DNA from: JANNSX01 sp963741525
GTDB lineage: Bacteria; Pseudomonadota; Alphaproteobacteria; Rhizobiales; Hyphomicrobiaceae
Length of the DNA stretch: 64,000 nt
Assembly (NCBI GenBank): GCA_963741525.1
Contig: CAVUIW010000005.1
Span: 186,001-250,000, forward strand
Direction: 5' to 3'
Numbering within the stretch: the first letter of the stretch is position 1; the number at the start of each line of letters is the position of its first letter. Under the pieces are notes generated by a model that saw only the letters and a list, made by a program, of their open reading frames with translations, did not search any database and was not told the DNA's origin. Positions 8,983 through 18,178 of this stretch are shown here, in pieces. The position numbers and the translations under genes were made by a program.

Positions 8983-9992
8983 CAACACCTCATCACATTT
9001 TCGAGCTGGGCGACTTCAAACTCGACGGCGGCACCACCTTGCCGAAGGCGAAACTCGCCTATGCCACTTACGGATCGCTCAACAAGACCGGTGACAACGC
9101 CATTGTCTTCCCGACCTGGTTCACCGGTACGCATTCGGACCTCGAATGGCTGATCGGCGACGGCAAGCCGCTCGACACCACAAAGTACTTCGTCATCGTC
9201 CCGAGCCTATTCGGCAACGGCCTTTCCTCCTCGCCGACGAACCAGCCGCCGCCCTTCGACAAGGGTCGCTTTCCGGCCGTGTCGATCCAGGACAATGTCC
9301 GCGCCCAACACCGTCTTGTTGTGAAGGAACTCGGCGTCAAGAAGATCGAGCTCGCCATCGGCGGCTCGATGGGCGCGTTCCAGGCCTATCAGTGGGGCCT
9401 CGCACATCCTGATATTGTCGAGCGCATCGCGCCCTGCTGCGGGGCGGCGCGCGTCAGCCGTCATTGCTATGTGTTCCTCGCCGGCGCCAAGGCGGCGCTG
9501 TGCGCCGACCAGGCCTGGGCCAATGGCGACTACAACACCCCTCCGGTCGAAGGCATGAAGGCGATGGGTCGCGTCTGGGCCGGCTGGGCGCTGTCGCAAC
9601 GCTTCTATCGCGAGAAACGCTACGAGGGCATGGGCTTCAAGACGGTCGACGAGTTCCTGGTCAATTTCTGGGAGGCCTTCTGGTTGGCGCTCGATGCCAA
9701 CAATCTCCTCTCACAGCTGCATACCTGGCAGCATGCCGATATTTCGCAAACGCCGGGCTACAACGGCGATCTCGAGAAGGCACTACGGTCGATCAAGGCC
9801 AAGGCCGTGCTGAACCCGGGCGAGACCGATCTCTACTTTCCGGTCGAGGACATGGCCTGGGAGGCAAAGCATCTCCCCAATGCCGAGCTGCGTCCGATCC
9901 CCGGCCCGTTCGGCCATCTCTCGGAAGCCGGCATCGACCCCGACTGCAGCGCCTTTCTCGGCAACTCGATCCGCTCGCTGCTCGCGCGGTAG
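8979..9992 (+). CDS. Alpha/beta hydrolase, homoserine O-acetyltransferase (MetX)-like
   Basis: 337-aa alpha/beta-fold protein, start ATG 8979 overlapping the SDR stop as ATGA. The N-terminal FELGDFKLDGGTTLPKAKLAY segment and the AIVFPTWFTGTH oxyanion region are MetX-like. The nucleophile elbow is GGSMGAFQAYQWG near residue 130; an acidic residue sits in NPGETDLYFPVED and the His in PFGHLSEAG near the C-terminus. Operon position with an importer and dehydrogenase, away from methionine genes, suggests a catabolic hydrolase or acyltransferase rather than homoserine acetylation. The true methionine-related gene in the window is metY at 60.4 kb. Confidence 0.75.
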   Translation: MTTPHHIFELGDFKLDGGTTLPKAKLAYATYGSLNKTGDNAIVFPTWFTGTHSDLEWLIGDGKPLDTTKYFVIVPSLFGNGLSSSPTNQPPPFDKGRFPAVSIQDNVRAQHRLVVKELGVKKIELAIGGSMGAFQAYQWGLAHPDIVERIAPCCGAARVSRHCYVFLAGAKAALCADQAWANGDYNTPPVEGMKAMGRVWAGWALSQRFYREKRYEGMGFKTVDEFLVNFWEAFWLALDANNLLSQLHTWQHADISQTPGYNGDLEKALRSIKAKAVLNPGETDLYFPVEDMAWEAKHLPNAELRPIPGPFGHLSEAGIDPDCSAFLGNSIRSLLAR

Positions 9993-10237
9993 CGGCATCG
10001 GTCGATCGGAGGGGGATCGGACAAACCGTCGACGACGAGTTTGATCGTCGCAATCGGTCGTGTTTGCGACTGTGGCGGCCGGCGACCTCAATGCTCAGGG
10101 AGCTGGCTCGGTGGTGGTCGGATTGCACCAGCCCTGATTGTGAGCTTGCGGAGTATCCCCATTGGCAGTGAGCCGGCTTGCAGGTCAAAGTGTCCTGAGA
10201 AGCTCGCGACATGCGGCGCCTTACCCCGAAACACAAC

Positions 10238-11185
10238 TTATCGGTCCTCGCTCCGATAGGGCTGCATGAGCGCGGCAGGGGCGTGGGCATTGCGGGAGGA
10301 GAGGATCATGGCGATGAGCGTCGCCACGTAGGGAAGCATCAGCATCAGCTGATAGGGCACGTCGATGACGCCGCTCGTCTGAAGCCGAAGCTGAAGCGCG
10401 TCGACGGCACCGAAGAGGAGTGCGGCGGCGGCGACGAGCCAGGGGTTCCACCGGCCGAGCGCCACGAGGGCGAGGCAGATCCAGCCGCGTCCGGAGACGA
10501 TACCGAAGGAGAAAGACGAGAAGGCGGCGAGGTTCAGATAGGCGCCCGCGAGGCCGGCGAGCGTTCCGCCGATCATCAGCGCGCGCGTCCGCGTCCAGCC
10601 GACGGAGATGCCGGCCGAATCGGCGGCATAGGGGTTCTCGCCGCTCGTCCGCAGTGCCAAGCCCGCCGGCGTCCGGTAAAGGAACCAGGCGCCGAGCGGC
10701 ACCAGCAGGTAGGCGATGTAGGTCAGCGCATACTGGTCGAAGAGGACGGGCCCGAGACCCGGGATCGAGGACAGGATCGGAATGGGGATCGTCTGGAATG
10801 GCTCGACGGCAGGCGGGATCGCGCTCTCGCCGAAAATGAGTCGATAGCCGAAGTAGGCGAGTCCCGAGGCCGTCATGGTGAGGCCGATGCCGGCGACCGT
10901 CTGATCGAGGCCAAGAAGCACGGTGAGGAACGCCATCACCAATCCGAGCACAAGGCCAGTCAGCGCTGCCGCCAGCACACCGAACCAGAGCGAGCCCGAC
11001 AAGAAGGCAACCGTGAAGCCCGACCATGGAGGACGAGCAACATGATGCCCTCGATGCCGAGGTTCATGACGCCCGGAGCGTTCCGCGAACACTTCACCCA
11101 GCGCGCCGAGGATAAGGGGCACCGCAAGCCGGACAGCGGCGGCGAAGAAGCCGATCTGCAGCACCTGGTCGAGGATGGCGCTCAT
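10238..11185 (-). pseudogene. BMP-family ABC transporter permease 2 (YufQ/nupQ-like), frame disturbed
   Basis: Second permease of a nucleoside/BMP-type importer, BPD_transp_2 family, about 315 aa. The start is ATG 11185, overlapping the stop of the preceding permease (ATGA). The frame survives end to end, but residues about 38-55 are scrambled: three extra bases (near 11072-11074, 11028-11029 and 11019-11021) shift the frame and then restore it. Undoing them recovers the conserved SGVMNLGIEGIMLL motif followed by GFTVAF, which characterises this permease class. The rest shows normal helices and the LAGAYLNLAAF region. If the three insertions are consensus errors, the gene is intact. Confidence 0.75.
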
Positions 11186-12257
11186 GCGGCGCGCCTCCAC
11201 CGGAGATCGAGCTTCAGGCGATGCGTGGAGAAGAGCAGCGCCACGAGCATGGCGAGCAGCGTCACGCCCTGGATGACGTCGGCGAGGAACACCGGCACGC
11301 CGGTCTGCCGCGACATCTCGTCGGCGCCGGCGGTGATGGCGGCGAGGAAGATCGCCGAAGGTAGGACACCGAGCGGGTTCAGGCGCGCCAGCATGGCGAC
11401 GACGAGGCCGGCATAGCCATAGCCGGGGGAGATCGAACCCATCACCTGGTACTGAATGCCGGCGACTTCACCGACCCCAGCAAGTCCGGCCAGTGCGCCG
11501 GAGATCGCGGCGGTGACGAGCGTGATGCGCGGCACGCTGTAGCCCGCGTGATGGGCGGCGCGTGCATTCTCGCCGACGGCGTCGATGGCGAAGCCGAGTG
11601 TCGTGCGCTTGACGAGGAACCACACGGCGATCGAGGCAAGAGCGGCAATGAGCACGCCAAGATGCAATCGCGTGCCGCGCCAGAGACTGGGGAACTCGGC
11701 GGCGCGGAGGATGTCGGGAGAATCCGGCCAGCCTGTCGCCGAGTCCTTCCAGGGGCCCGAGAGCAAGGCAAGCATCAGATAGAGGATGATGAAGTTCAGC
11801 ATCAGCGTGCTGACGACATCGTCGACCTTGAAGCGCGCCTTGAGGAAGGCGGGCAGCATGGCGCCGAGCCCTCCGGCCACCGCACCGAGAACGATCATCA
11901 GCGGAATGAGCGCGACAGCCGGAAGCGCGCTCTGCGCGCCGACGAAGGCCGCGGCCATGGCGCCGAGCAGCAAGCTGCCCCTCCCCGCCGATGTTCCAGA
12001 AGCGGGCGCGAAAGGCGATGGCAGCAGCGAGTCCGGTCAAAATCATCGGCGCGGCTTTCGCCAGCGTCTCGGTGATGGCGAACTTTCCACCGAGCGACGA
12101 CTTGGCAATGATCGCATAGGCCGTCAAAGGATTGGCGCCGGCTAGCAGGATGAGACCGCTGCAGAGCACGAGGCTCGCGGCGACGGCAGCAATCGGCAGC
12201 ATCAGATTGAGCCCGAGCGAGCTCTCGATAGCGGCGCACGAAGGTGAGCCGCATCAT
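11182..12257 (-). pseudogene. BMP-family ABC transporter permease 1 (YufP/nupP-like), frameshifted
   Basis: First permease of the BMP-type importer. The start is ATG 12257 (a second ATG at 12254), overlapping the ATPase stop as ATGA. Two apparent one-base insertions break it: near 12233, just after MMRLTFVR, and near 11972, after FWNIGGEGQL. Rejoining gives a hydrophobic protein of about 357 aa with the family motif FWNIGGEGQLLLGAMAA and a C-terminal GYGYAGLVVAMLARLNPLG loop. Each break is repaired by deleting one base of a doubled base. Function would be nucleoside or related ligand uptake with the other three genes of the operon. Confidence 0.75.
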
Positions 12258-13792
12258 GTCCTCGCCTCGGTCGAAGCGAGAGTGACGGCTCGCCCGGCCG
12301 TCATCGCCAAGCCGATGGCGCCCCGGTCGGCCGCCTCGGCCGCGAGATCGGCGACGATCTCGCCGTCGTAGATGACGGCGATCGCGGTCGCTGAACTCGA
12401 GGACTTCGTCGAGATCATCGCTGATGACGAGGATGGCGCAGCCCTTCTCCTCAGCCGCATCAGCTCGCCATGCACGAGCTCGGCTGCCGAGACGTCGAGG
12501 CCACGCGTCGGCTGGGCGATGATCAGCACGCGGGGATCGAAGGCGAGCTCGCGCGCGACGATCGCCTTCTGCTGGTTGCCGCCGGAGAAGAGGCCGGTGG
12601 CGATCGAGGAATCGGCGGGGCGGATGCTGTAAGCCTCGATCTGGCGCTCGCGCGAAATTCTGGATGGCCGCGTGATCGAGGATACCGCGCCGGCTGAAGG
12701 GCGGCTTGCCGACACGCGACAGAACCATATTGGATGCGGAGCGGCAGCGAGGCGATGAGCCCGGCGCCCAGCCGGTCCTCGGGGATGTAGGCGACGCCCA
12801 GCTCCGCCATCGTGCGCGGCGAGGGCTTGAGTACGGCAGCGCCATTGACGACGATCTCGCCGAGCACCGGTGTCACGCCCGAAAGCGCCTCGGCGAGTGC
12901 CACTTGGCCGTTGCCAGAGACGCCCAGCAAGCCCGAGTATCTCACCGGAGCGAAGGGTCAGATCGACCGGCCGATCGGCATTCCGCCGCAGCCGCAGACC
13001 GTGCGCCTCGAGCCGGAGCTTCGCCGGCCGGCCGCGGTGCGCGGCGCGGCGGATTGAGCGCATGTCCGCACATGAGCTCGGCCAGCTGCGCGTTCGTCAG
13101 CGTGCCGTCGTTCTTGAGATTGGCAACAACCGCGCCCTGCCGCATGACGACCACGCGATCGGTGATGGCGCGAACCTCGTTGAGCTTGTGGCTGATGTAG
13201 ACGACGCCGACGCCATCGGTCTGTGAGCGCCCGGATGGCCTTGAACAGGCCCTCGCTCTGTTGCGGCGTCAGCACGGAGGTCGGCTCGTCGAGGATCAGG
13301 ATGCGCGCGTCCCGGAACAGCGCCTTGACGATCTCGAGCCGCTGCTTCTCGCCGACACTGAGGCTGCCGACAAGCCGATCCGGATCGAGTGTCAGACCAT
13401 AGGTCGGCATCGATCTCCGCCAAGCCGGCGACGCACATGTGCATGATCGAGGCGGAGGCCCTTACCCGGCCAGCCGACGAGCAGGTTCTCGGCGACCGTG
13501 TGGCGCGGCACCACATGGGCGTGCTGGTGCACCATGCCGATGCCGAGCGCGATGGCGATCGGCCGGCGTCGAGATCGCGACCGGGCGGCCGCCGATCCGG
13601 ATCTCGCCCGCGTCGGGCCGGTAGAGCCCGAACAGCACGTTCATCAGCGTCGTCTTGCCGGCGCCGTTCTCGCCGAGCAGGCCAAGCACCTCACCGGCAT
13701 GCGAGCGTCAGGTCGACGGCGCGGTTGGCGACGACATCGCCGAACCGCTTGTCGATTCCCCGCATCTGGACGAGCGGCTCAGCTTCGGCCAC
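12254..13792 (-). pseudogene. BMP-family ABC transporter ATP-binding protein (YufO-like, two ABC domains), multiply frameshifted
   Basis: Double-domain ATPase of the importer. It probably starts at GTG 13792 (VAEAEPLVQMRGIDKRFG) and stops at 12254, overlapping the permease start. Readable blocks in three frames line up in order: Walker A GLLGENGAGKTTLMN, MVHQHAHVVPRHTVAENL, signature GSLSVGEKQRLEIVKALF, Walker B ILILDEPTSVLTPQQ, VVYISHKLNEV, then domain 2 SGEILGLAG/VSGNGQ, IPEDRLGAGLI, LFSGGNQQKAIVARELAF and AQPTRGLDVSAAE. My reading needs ten one-base insertions (near 13694, 13561, 13420, 13402, 13216, 13030, 12923, 12732, 12655, 12386) and one deletion (near 12446). Every functional motif is preserved, which is unusual for an old pseudogene. 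Confidence 0.8.
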
Positions 13793-13828
13793 GATGGCGC
13801 TTCCGTTCCGCCGGCTTCACGCAAGCAA

Positions 13829-14829
13829 TCAGTCGGACTTCGTCTCGCTCTCGTCGTAGGGCACCTTGAAGGTGCCGGCGGCGATCTCCTCGTGGCGCTT
13901 CTTGAGGCCGGCCTTGGCATCGGCCGGAGATTTGACCGTCGAAGGCGCCGAATGCCGAGAGGTAGTTGCCGCCATTGGCGATGTTCTCGAGCGTCGAGAA
14001 ATCCTGGGCCTTGTAGGTGCCGCCCTTCACCTGCTCGGCGGCCGCCTTGATGACCGGATAGGGATCCCAGATGACGCTCGTCACCACGACCTTCGGATTG
14101 ATGGCCGACTGATCCGTCATGTTGCCGATGGCGTAACCGCCCTTCTCCGCGCAGGCCTCGATGACGCCCAGGCGCTCGGCATAGATGACGTCGACGCCCT
14201 GCTCGATCATGGCGATCGCCGCTTCCTTGGCCTTCGGCGGATCGAAGAAGGAGCCGATATAGGCAGCCTTGAAGACGACATCCGGCTTCACCTCCTTGGC
14301 GCCGGCGCGATAGGCGTTGAGTAGGCCGTAGGTCGAGGGCATGGCCGGGCCCGGCGACGACGCCGATCTTGCCCGACTTCGAGAACCAGGCGGCGAGCAT
14401 GCCAGCGAGGTAGGCGGCTTCCGTCGTGACGCCGTAGAAGGTCGAGAAGTTAGGTTCGGTGACGCCCGCGGCCGAGCCCATGGTGAAGGCGGTCTTTGGG
14501 AAGTCGGCGGCGACGCGGCGGCAGATCTGCTCGGTGCCGTAGGCATCGCCGACGATGAGCTCGACGCCCTCATCGCACCATTGCCGGAGCACGCGCGAGA
14601 AATCGGCCGCCTTGACCGATTCCGAATGCTGGTAGTCGATGCCCATCTCGCCCGCGACCTTCGTCATGGCGAGATGCAGCTGCGTGACGAAGGGCTCCTC
14701 CATCGGCGTCTCGAAGATGCCGCGCATGCTGAGGCCCTCGGCGCGGGCCGTGCCGGCATAGCGCAGGGAGGCGGCACTCGCGGCGGCAATGGCAGCAAGC
14801 TTCAGGACATCACGGCGGTTCTTCGACAT
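13829..14829 (-). pseudogene. BMP-family ABC transporter substrate-binding protein, frameshifted twice
   Basis: Periplasmic basic-membrane-protein/PnrA-like lipoprotein-family binding protein, about 332 aa when repaired. The start is ATG 14829 with a twin-arginine-like NRRDVLKLAAIAAASAAS signal sequence. The N-lobe reads in one frame to about 14350 (ELIVGDAYGTEQICRRVA, FTMGSAAGVTEPN, TTEAAYLAGMLAAW, KIGVVAGP), the C-lobe in a second (AGAKEVKPDVVFKAAYIGSF, DVIYAERLGVIEACAEKG), and the last 35 codons in a third, ending KSD-stop at 13829-13831. The breaks are near 14347 (GGG for GG) and 13931 (TTT for TT). Related proteins bind nucleosides or purines. It heads a minus-strand operon with the ATPase and both permeases. 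Confidence 0.8.
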
Positions 14830-14865
14830 CGGCTTCCTCCCTCGCGGACGTCCTTCAGGGACGCG

Positions 14866-14886
14866 CTTGTATTCTCGTATCCAAAA
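14866..14886. promoter_or_regulatory. Candidate GntR operator (TATCCA type)
   Basis: In the 114-bp space between the divergent binding-protein and lactonase-like genes, the sequence read on the minus strand is TTGGATAC, three bases, AATACAAG. The second half is shared with the perfect palindrome at 17413-17427, and the TATCCA core recurs in front of the cyclase (16596) and SDR (22683) genes. A GntR/FCD gene lies in the same cluster. Location and recurrence are visible; regulator identity is inferred. Confidence 0.4.
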
Positions 14887-14943
14887 CCCATAGCATGGGT
14901 CCTGGCAGCGGCAAAGATACCGCGCGATCGGGAGGACGCAGCC

Positions 14944-15727
14944 ATGACCAGCGTCAGACGGCTCTACGTGCTGCTCATGCGGCTACGAGTTCCTGCCGAA
15001 GAGCGTCTCGGTGCTGGGCGCGCCGGAGACAGTTCATCCTGTCGGAGCCGATCTGCGCCTATCTCCTCGAACCACCGAGGGCTACGTGCTCATCGATTGC
15101 GGGCTCAATCTTGAAGGTGTTGCGCGATCCGAACCAGGCCGAGGCGAGCTATGGCCGGCATGTCTATCCGGCGCTGCCCGTCGTGCTGCCGGAGCACGAG
15201 CTGTTGCCGCAGCTTGCGCGCGCTCGGCGTCGCGCCCAAGGACATCCGCCACGTCATCCTGAGCCACGTCCACATCGATCACACGGGCGAGCTGCCGACA
15301 TTTCACCCATGCCAAGATCTCGATCCAGGCCCGCGAGCATGCCTGGGCCTTCGGCGACGTGCCCAACATCGCCGTGCGCCGGGCCGACTTCGACATGCCG
15401 GGCCTCGACTGGAACATCGTCGATGGCGACTGGCAGGTGATGCCGGGGCTCGATGGGTTGCTCACAGCCGGGCACACGCCCGGCCATCAGTCCTTCGCCG
15501 TGACGCTGCCGAGCGGCGCGGTGAAAATACTCACCATGGATGCCGGCGACCTCTGGGAGAATTTCGAGAAGGAGATCGCCCCGGGCAGCATGGAGACGCC
15601 GGAGGAGGGTCTGCCGTCGATCCGCAAACTCAAGCGGATCGCGGCTGAGCGCAACGCCGAGTTGATCCTGCTGCATGATCCCAATCTGGTGCAGACGCTG
15701 AGGCTCGCGCCCGGCTATTACGCCTAG
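14944..15727 (+). pseudogene. Metallo-beta-lactamase-fold hydrolase (N-acyl-homoserine lactonase-like), multiply frameshifted
   Basis: About 258 aa when repaired. Reading blocks in order: MTSVRRLYVLL, GYEFLPKSVSV, QFILSEPICAYLLE, EGYVLIDCGLN, VLRDPNQAEASYGRHVYPAL, LGVAPKDIRHVILSHVHIDHTGELP, then an uninterrupted C-terminal half. The SHVHIDH metal-binding motif, the TAGHTPGHQS His loop and the metal Asp in LTMDAGDLWEN are all present. The overall pattern is closest to AttM/AiiB-type lactonases, but lactone, glyoxalase or other hydrolysis is possible. I infer five one-base insertions (near 14978, 15018, 15113, 15215, 15300) and one deletion (near 15077). It is divergent from the BMP importer. 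Confidence 0.72.
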
Positions 15728-15809
15728 GGCGTTTGGTTCCTCTTTGAAGCACTGTAACACCTTAGTTGTCGGTTTGCCGTGCTTCGCATCGATAGCTGCT
15801 TCGCACTTT

Positions 15810-16515
15810 TCAGCAGGTCAGGGCCAGACCCTCACGCCGCCACGCTCTTCTGCTTGCTTCAGGAAACCGGATGATCTGCGGCGCCGTCACGAGCACGTGC
15901 TCGCGCATGGCGGCCTCGGCCTTGTCGGGGTTGCGGCTCGAGATGACCTTCAACAGGTTCTGGTGATCCTTGATGGCGATGACCGGACGGTTGGCGTGGA
16001 AGAACCAGAGCCGCAAATAGGGCTCGAGCGCGCCGTGCAGCCGCTCGATCTCGCGCACCAGGCGCTTGCGACCGCTCAAGCCGCAGATGTACTCGTGAAA
16101 TGCCCAGTGGCGGCTCATCCAGTCGTCGGCGTTCTTCTGCCCGAGGCGCATGCGCCGGAGCAGCTCGCCCATCTCCTCGATCTCGGCCGGACCGATACGC
16201 TCGGCCGCGAGCCGCGCGGCCAGACCCTCGAGCACGGAGCGGATCTCGAACAGCTCCTGGATCTCCTCGAAGGTGTGATCGGTGACGACGGCGCCGCGAT
16301 TGGGCCGGATGGTGACATAGCCCTCGGTGTCGAGGCGCCGGAAAGCCTCGCGCACCGGCATCCGGCTCATGCCGATCTCGGTGGCGATCTCCTCGGCGCG
16401 GAGCCGCGCGCCGGGCTTGAGCGCGCCGTTGCGGATGCGATTCGAGGAGATACGCATAGGCCTCCGCCTCCGCCGAGGCGGGCTCCTTGACGGCGATTGA
16501 CGACGATTTTCTCAT
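15810..16515 (-). pseudogene. GntR/FCD-family transcriptional regulator, frame broken near N-terminus
   Basis: DNA-binding regulator with an N-terminal winged helix (RAEEIATEIGMSRMPVREAFRRLDTEGYV split across about residues 40-75) and a C-terminal FCD all-helical ligand domain (HWAFHEYICGLSGRKRL with the metal/ligand His; REHV near the end). The likely start is ATG 16515 (MRKSSSIAVKEPASAEAEAYAYL). A one-base insertion near 16446 shifts the frame after about 23 codons; the remaining 216 codons from 16457 are intact and could be translated from an internal start. FCD regulators usually respond to organic acids. It sits between divergent catabolic genes whose promoters carry TATCCA palindromes, so it is the probable local repressor. 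Confidence 0.82.
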
Positions 16516-16590
16516 ACGCAAGCGGCCTGAAGAGAAGCGATCCGTGTTGCATCCGGGGGCCGTCATTTGCAACGTCTTAGCACGATTGAA

Positions 16591-16610
16591 TCCAAGTATC
16601 CAAACGGATG
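16591..16610. promoter_or_regulatory. Candidate GntR operator upstream of cyclase
   Basis: ATCC and GGAT bracket a central GTATCCAAAC between the GntR gene and the cyclase gene, 30-50 bases before the cyclase start at 16639. The TATCCA core matches the sites near 14880, 17418 and 22685. The palindrome here is weak, so confidence is limited. Confidence 0.3.
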
Positions 16611-16638
16611 CCTTGTCGAGAAGGGGAGGCGCGCGATC

Positions 16639-17325
16639 ATGAAGCCCATCAAGGAGATTATCGATCTCGGACGCGAACTCTACAACGGCATGCCCAATGT
16701 CGGCGGCCTGCAGATCGCATTCTGGCCGGTCGAGACCTTCGATCAGCTCGAGAAGCTGACGGGCGGCAAGTACGGCCAGGAAAGCCGCATGATGCTGATG
16801 GCCGAGCATTGCTCGACCCATCTGGATGCGCCGCGCCATTTCGATCGCACGGGCGTCGCCGTCGGCCAGGTGCCGCTCGAGCGGCTGATCATGCCGGGCC
16901 ACCTCTACGACTTTACTTGGAAGAAGCGAGGCGAGGCCATCACCATCGCCGATTTCGAGGATGCCGAGCGCAAAACCGGCAAGAAAATCGGACCGGACGC
17001 GGCCGTCATGTGCTGGACCGGCGTCGACAAGCATTGGGGCGTCGGCGACTGGATGCTGAACCGGCCGCATGTGCCGACCGACACCGCGCAATGGCTCGTC
17101 GATCGAGGCATGGTGCTGTTCGTCACCGACATGATGGGCATGGACGATCCAGCCCAATGGTGGTGGCCGACGCACAAGATCTGGCTCACCAACAACATCT
17201 GCATGGTGCAGCAGTGCTGCAATTTCGAGAACCTGGCCGGCAAGGAGTTCCTGTTCGTCGTCTCGCCGTTCAACATGCGGGATGGGACGGGTTGTCCGGT
17301 CAGGCCCTTGGCGCTCGTCATGTAG
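16639..17325 (+). CDS. Cyclase-family metal-dependent hydrolase (kynurenine formamidase-like)
   Basis: 228-aa protein of the cyclase/KynB fold (Pfam Cyclase). The start ATG 16639 is chosen because AAGGGGAGG (16621-16629) precedes it. The metal-binding signature HxxTHxDxPxHF appears as HCSTHLDAPRHF near residue 56, with further conserved AAVMCWTGVDKHWG and GTGCPVRPLALV at the C-terminus. Known members hydrolyse amide or lactone-like bonds (N-formylkynurenine, isatin). It is divergent from the GntR gene and intact, unlike most neighbours. Its company (lactonase-like protein, M20 peptidase) suggests ring-opening or deformylating catabolism; the substrate is unknown. Confidence 0.85.
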   Translation: MKPIKEIIDLGRELYNGMPNVGGLQIAFWPVETFDQLEKLTGGKYGQESRMMLMAEHCSTHLDAPRHFDRTGVAVGQVPLERLIMPGHLYDFTWKKRGEAITIADFEDAERKTGKKIGPDAAVMCWTGVDKHWGVGDWMLNRPHVPTDTAQWLVDRGMVLFVTDMMGMDDPAQWWWPTHKIWLTNNICMVQQCCNFENLAGKEFLFVVSPFNMRDGTGCPVRPLALVM

Positions 17326-17412
17326 CGGCGGCAGCGGCGGATCGAACACGGCTGATCTGCGGATTCCGCGAGTCGTGAGGCCAATGCCCGCTTGATCACC
17401 GCAATCGTATGA

Positions 17413-17427
17413 TTGTATCCAATACAA
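17413..17427. promoter_or_regulatory. Perfect palindrome TTGTAT-CCA-ATACAA, candidate GntR operator
   Basis: The 15-bp site has 6-bp perfect inverted arms around CCA and lies 118 bases before the start of the truncated binding-protein gene at 17545. It is the best-formed member of the TATCCA site family in this cluster. Palindromes of this length and symmetry are typical GntR/FCD operators. Confidence 0.5.
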
Positions 17428-17544
17428 GTTTCGTCGGCCTTCGGCGTGCTTGGAGGGCTGGCGAGGGACTTCTCCGGCCGCCGGCCACGCAGCAGCCGCG
17501 GTTGAAGCATCAAAAAGCGCCGCGGTCCCCAGGGAGAATTCTCC

Positions 17545-18084
17545 ATGTCACTCGCCCGCTCGCTACTGGCAGCAACTGCCGTCGCCGCCGCCCTCCTCGC
17601 AGCCCCCTCAATCGCACTTGCCGATGCCGGCAAGTGCGAGCCCGACAAGCTCGCCGAGAAGTATCCGAGCCTCGCCGGCCGGACGATCCGGATCGGCGGC
17701 GACGCGCAGACCGCGCCCTTCTTCTTCCGCGACCCGAACAATTTCGAGAACATCATCGGCTTCGACGCCGACCTCGCGCGCGCTGTCCTCGACTGCCACG
17801 GCGTCAAGTACGAGTGGTTCATCGGCGCGTGGTCCGGCATCCTGCCGGCGGTCGTCGCCGATCAGGCCGACGTCATTTTCGACAACCTCTACGACACGCC
17901 CGAGCGCGCCAAGCAGGTCGACTATGTGCTCAACATGCAGGCGGCGACCGGCGCACTGACGCAAGCCGGCAATCCCAAGAACATCAAAAGCGTCGACGAC
18001 TATTGCGGCAACAAAATCGCCGTCGGTGTCGTTAGGCATTGGGCTTTAGGAATTTGCCCTGAGCCGCTGACACAAGCTTTCTGA
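17545..18084 (+). pseudogene. Amino-acid-type ABC substrate-binding protein, C-terminally truncated
   Basis: Type II periplasmic binding protein (SBP_bac_3) fragment. The start ATG 17545 follows AGGGAG. A signal peptide ends near APSIALADA. The N-lobe is intact: RTIRIGGDAQTAPFFFRDP, IIGFDADLARAVLDCHGVKYEWF, WSGILPAVVADQADVIFDNL. Similarity stops at KIAVGV (base about 18030); the last 17 codons come from unrelated repeat sequence. About 100 residues of the expected 260-280 are missing, together with any downstream permease and ATPase genes. The junction coincides exactly with heptad-repeat DNA, so a deletion or insertion event is the likely cause. Confidence 0.8.
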
Positions 18085-18163
18085 GACAAACAAATATGCG
18101 AGGTGCCGCTGCCTACTGCCAGTGCCGAGTACCTAAAGCCTAAAGCCTAAGACATAATGCCCA
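18031..18163. repeat. Element or scar bounded by inverted GCCTAAN heptad repeats
   Basis: The left edge (18031-18055), read on the minus strand, contains CCTAAA-GCCCAAT-GCCTAAC. The right edge (18110-18163) reads in seven-base steps TGCCTAC TGCCAGT GCCGAGT ACCTAAA GCCTAAA GCCTAAG ACATAAT GCCCACT. The two heptad tracts are in opposite orientation, around about 55 bp of non-repeat DNA. Base composition is lower in GC than the neighbours. It begins exactly where the binding-protein gene is truncated and ends just before the ribosome site of the next gene. Confidence 0.6.
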
Positions 18164-18178
18164 CTCCAGGAGCCCTGC

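Noticed and set aside
9993..10237. Possible small gene between the convergent hydrolase and permease genes
   Set aside because: No protein-like frame and no convincing bidirectional terminator; I see nothing in it.
10211..11416. A 401-codon plus-strand frame opposite the BMP permease
   Set aside because: Arg/Asp/Glu-rich low-complexity composition typical of antisense frames in GC-rich DNA; the permease on the minus strand explains the region.
12958..13516. Separate small genes in overlapping frames of the BMP ATPase
   Set aside because: The short frames are consecutive pieces of one ATPase in different frames, shown by the ordered ABC motifs; they are not independent genes.
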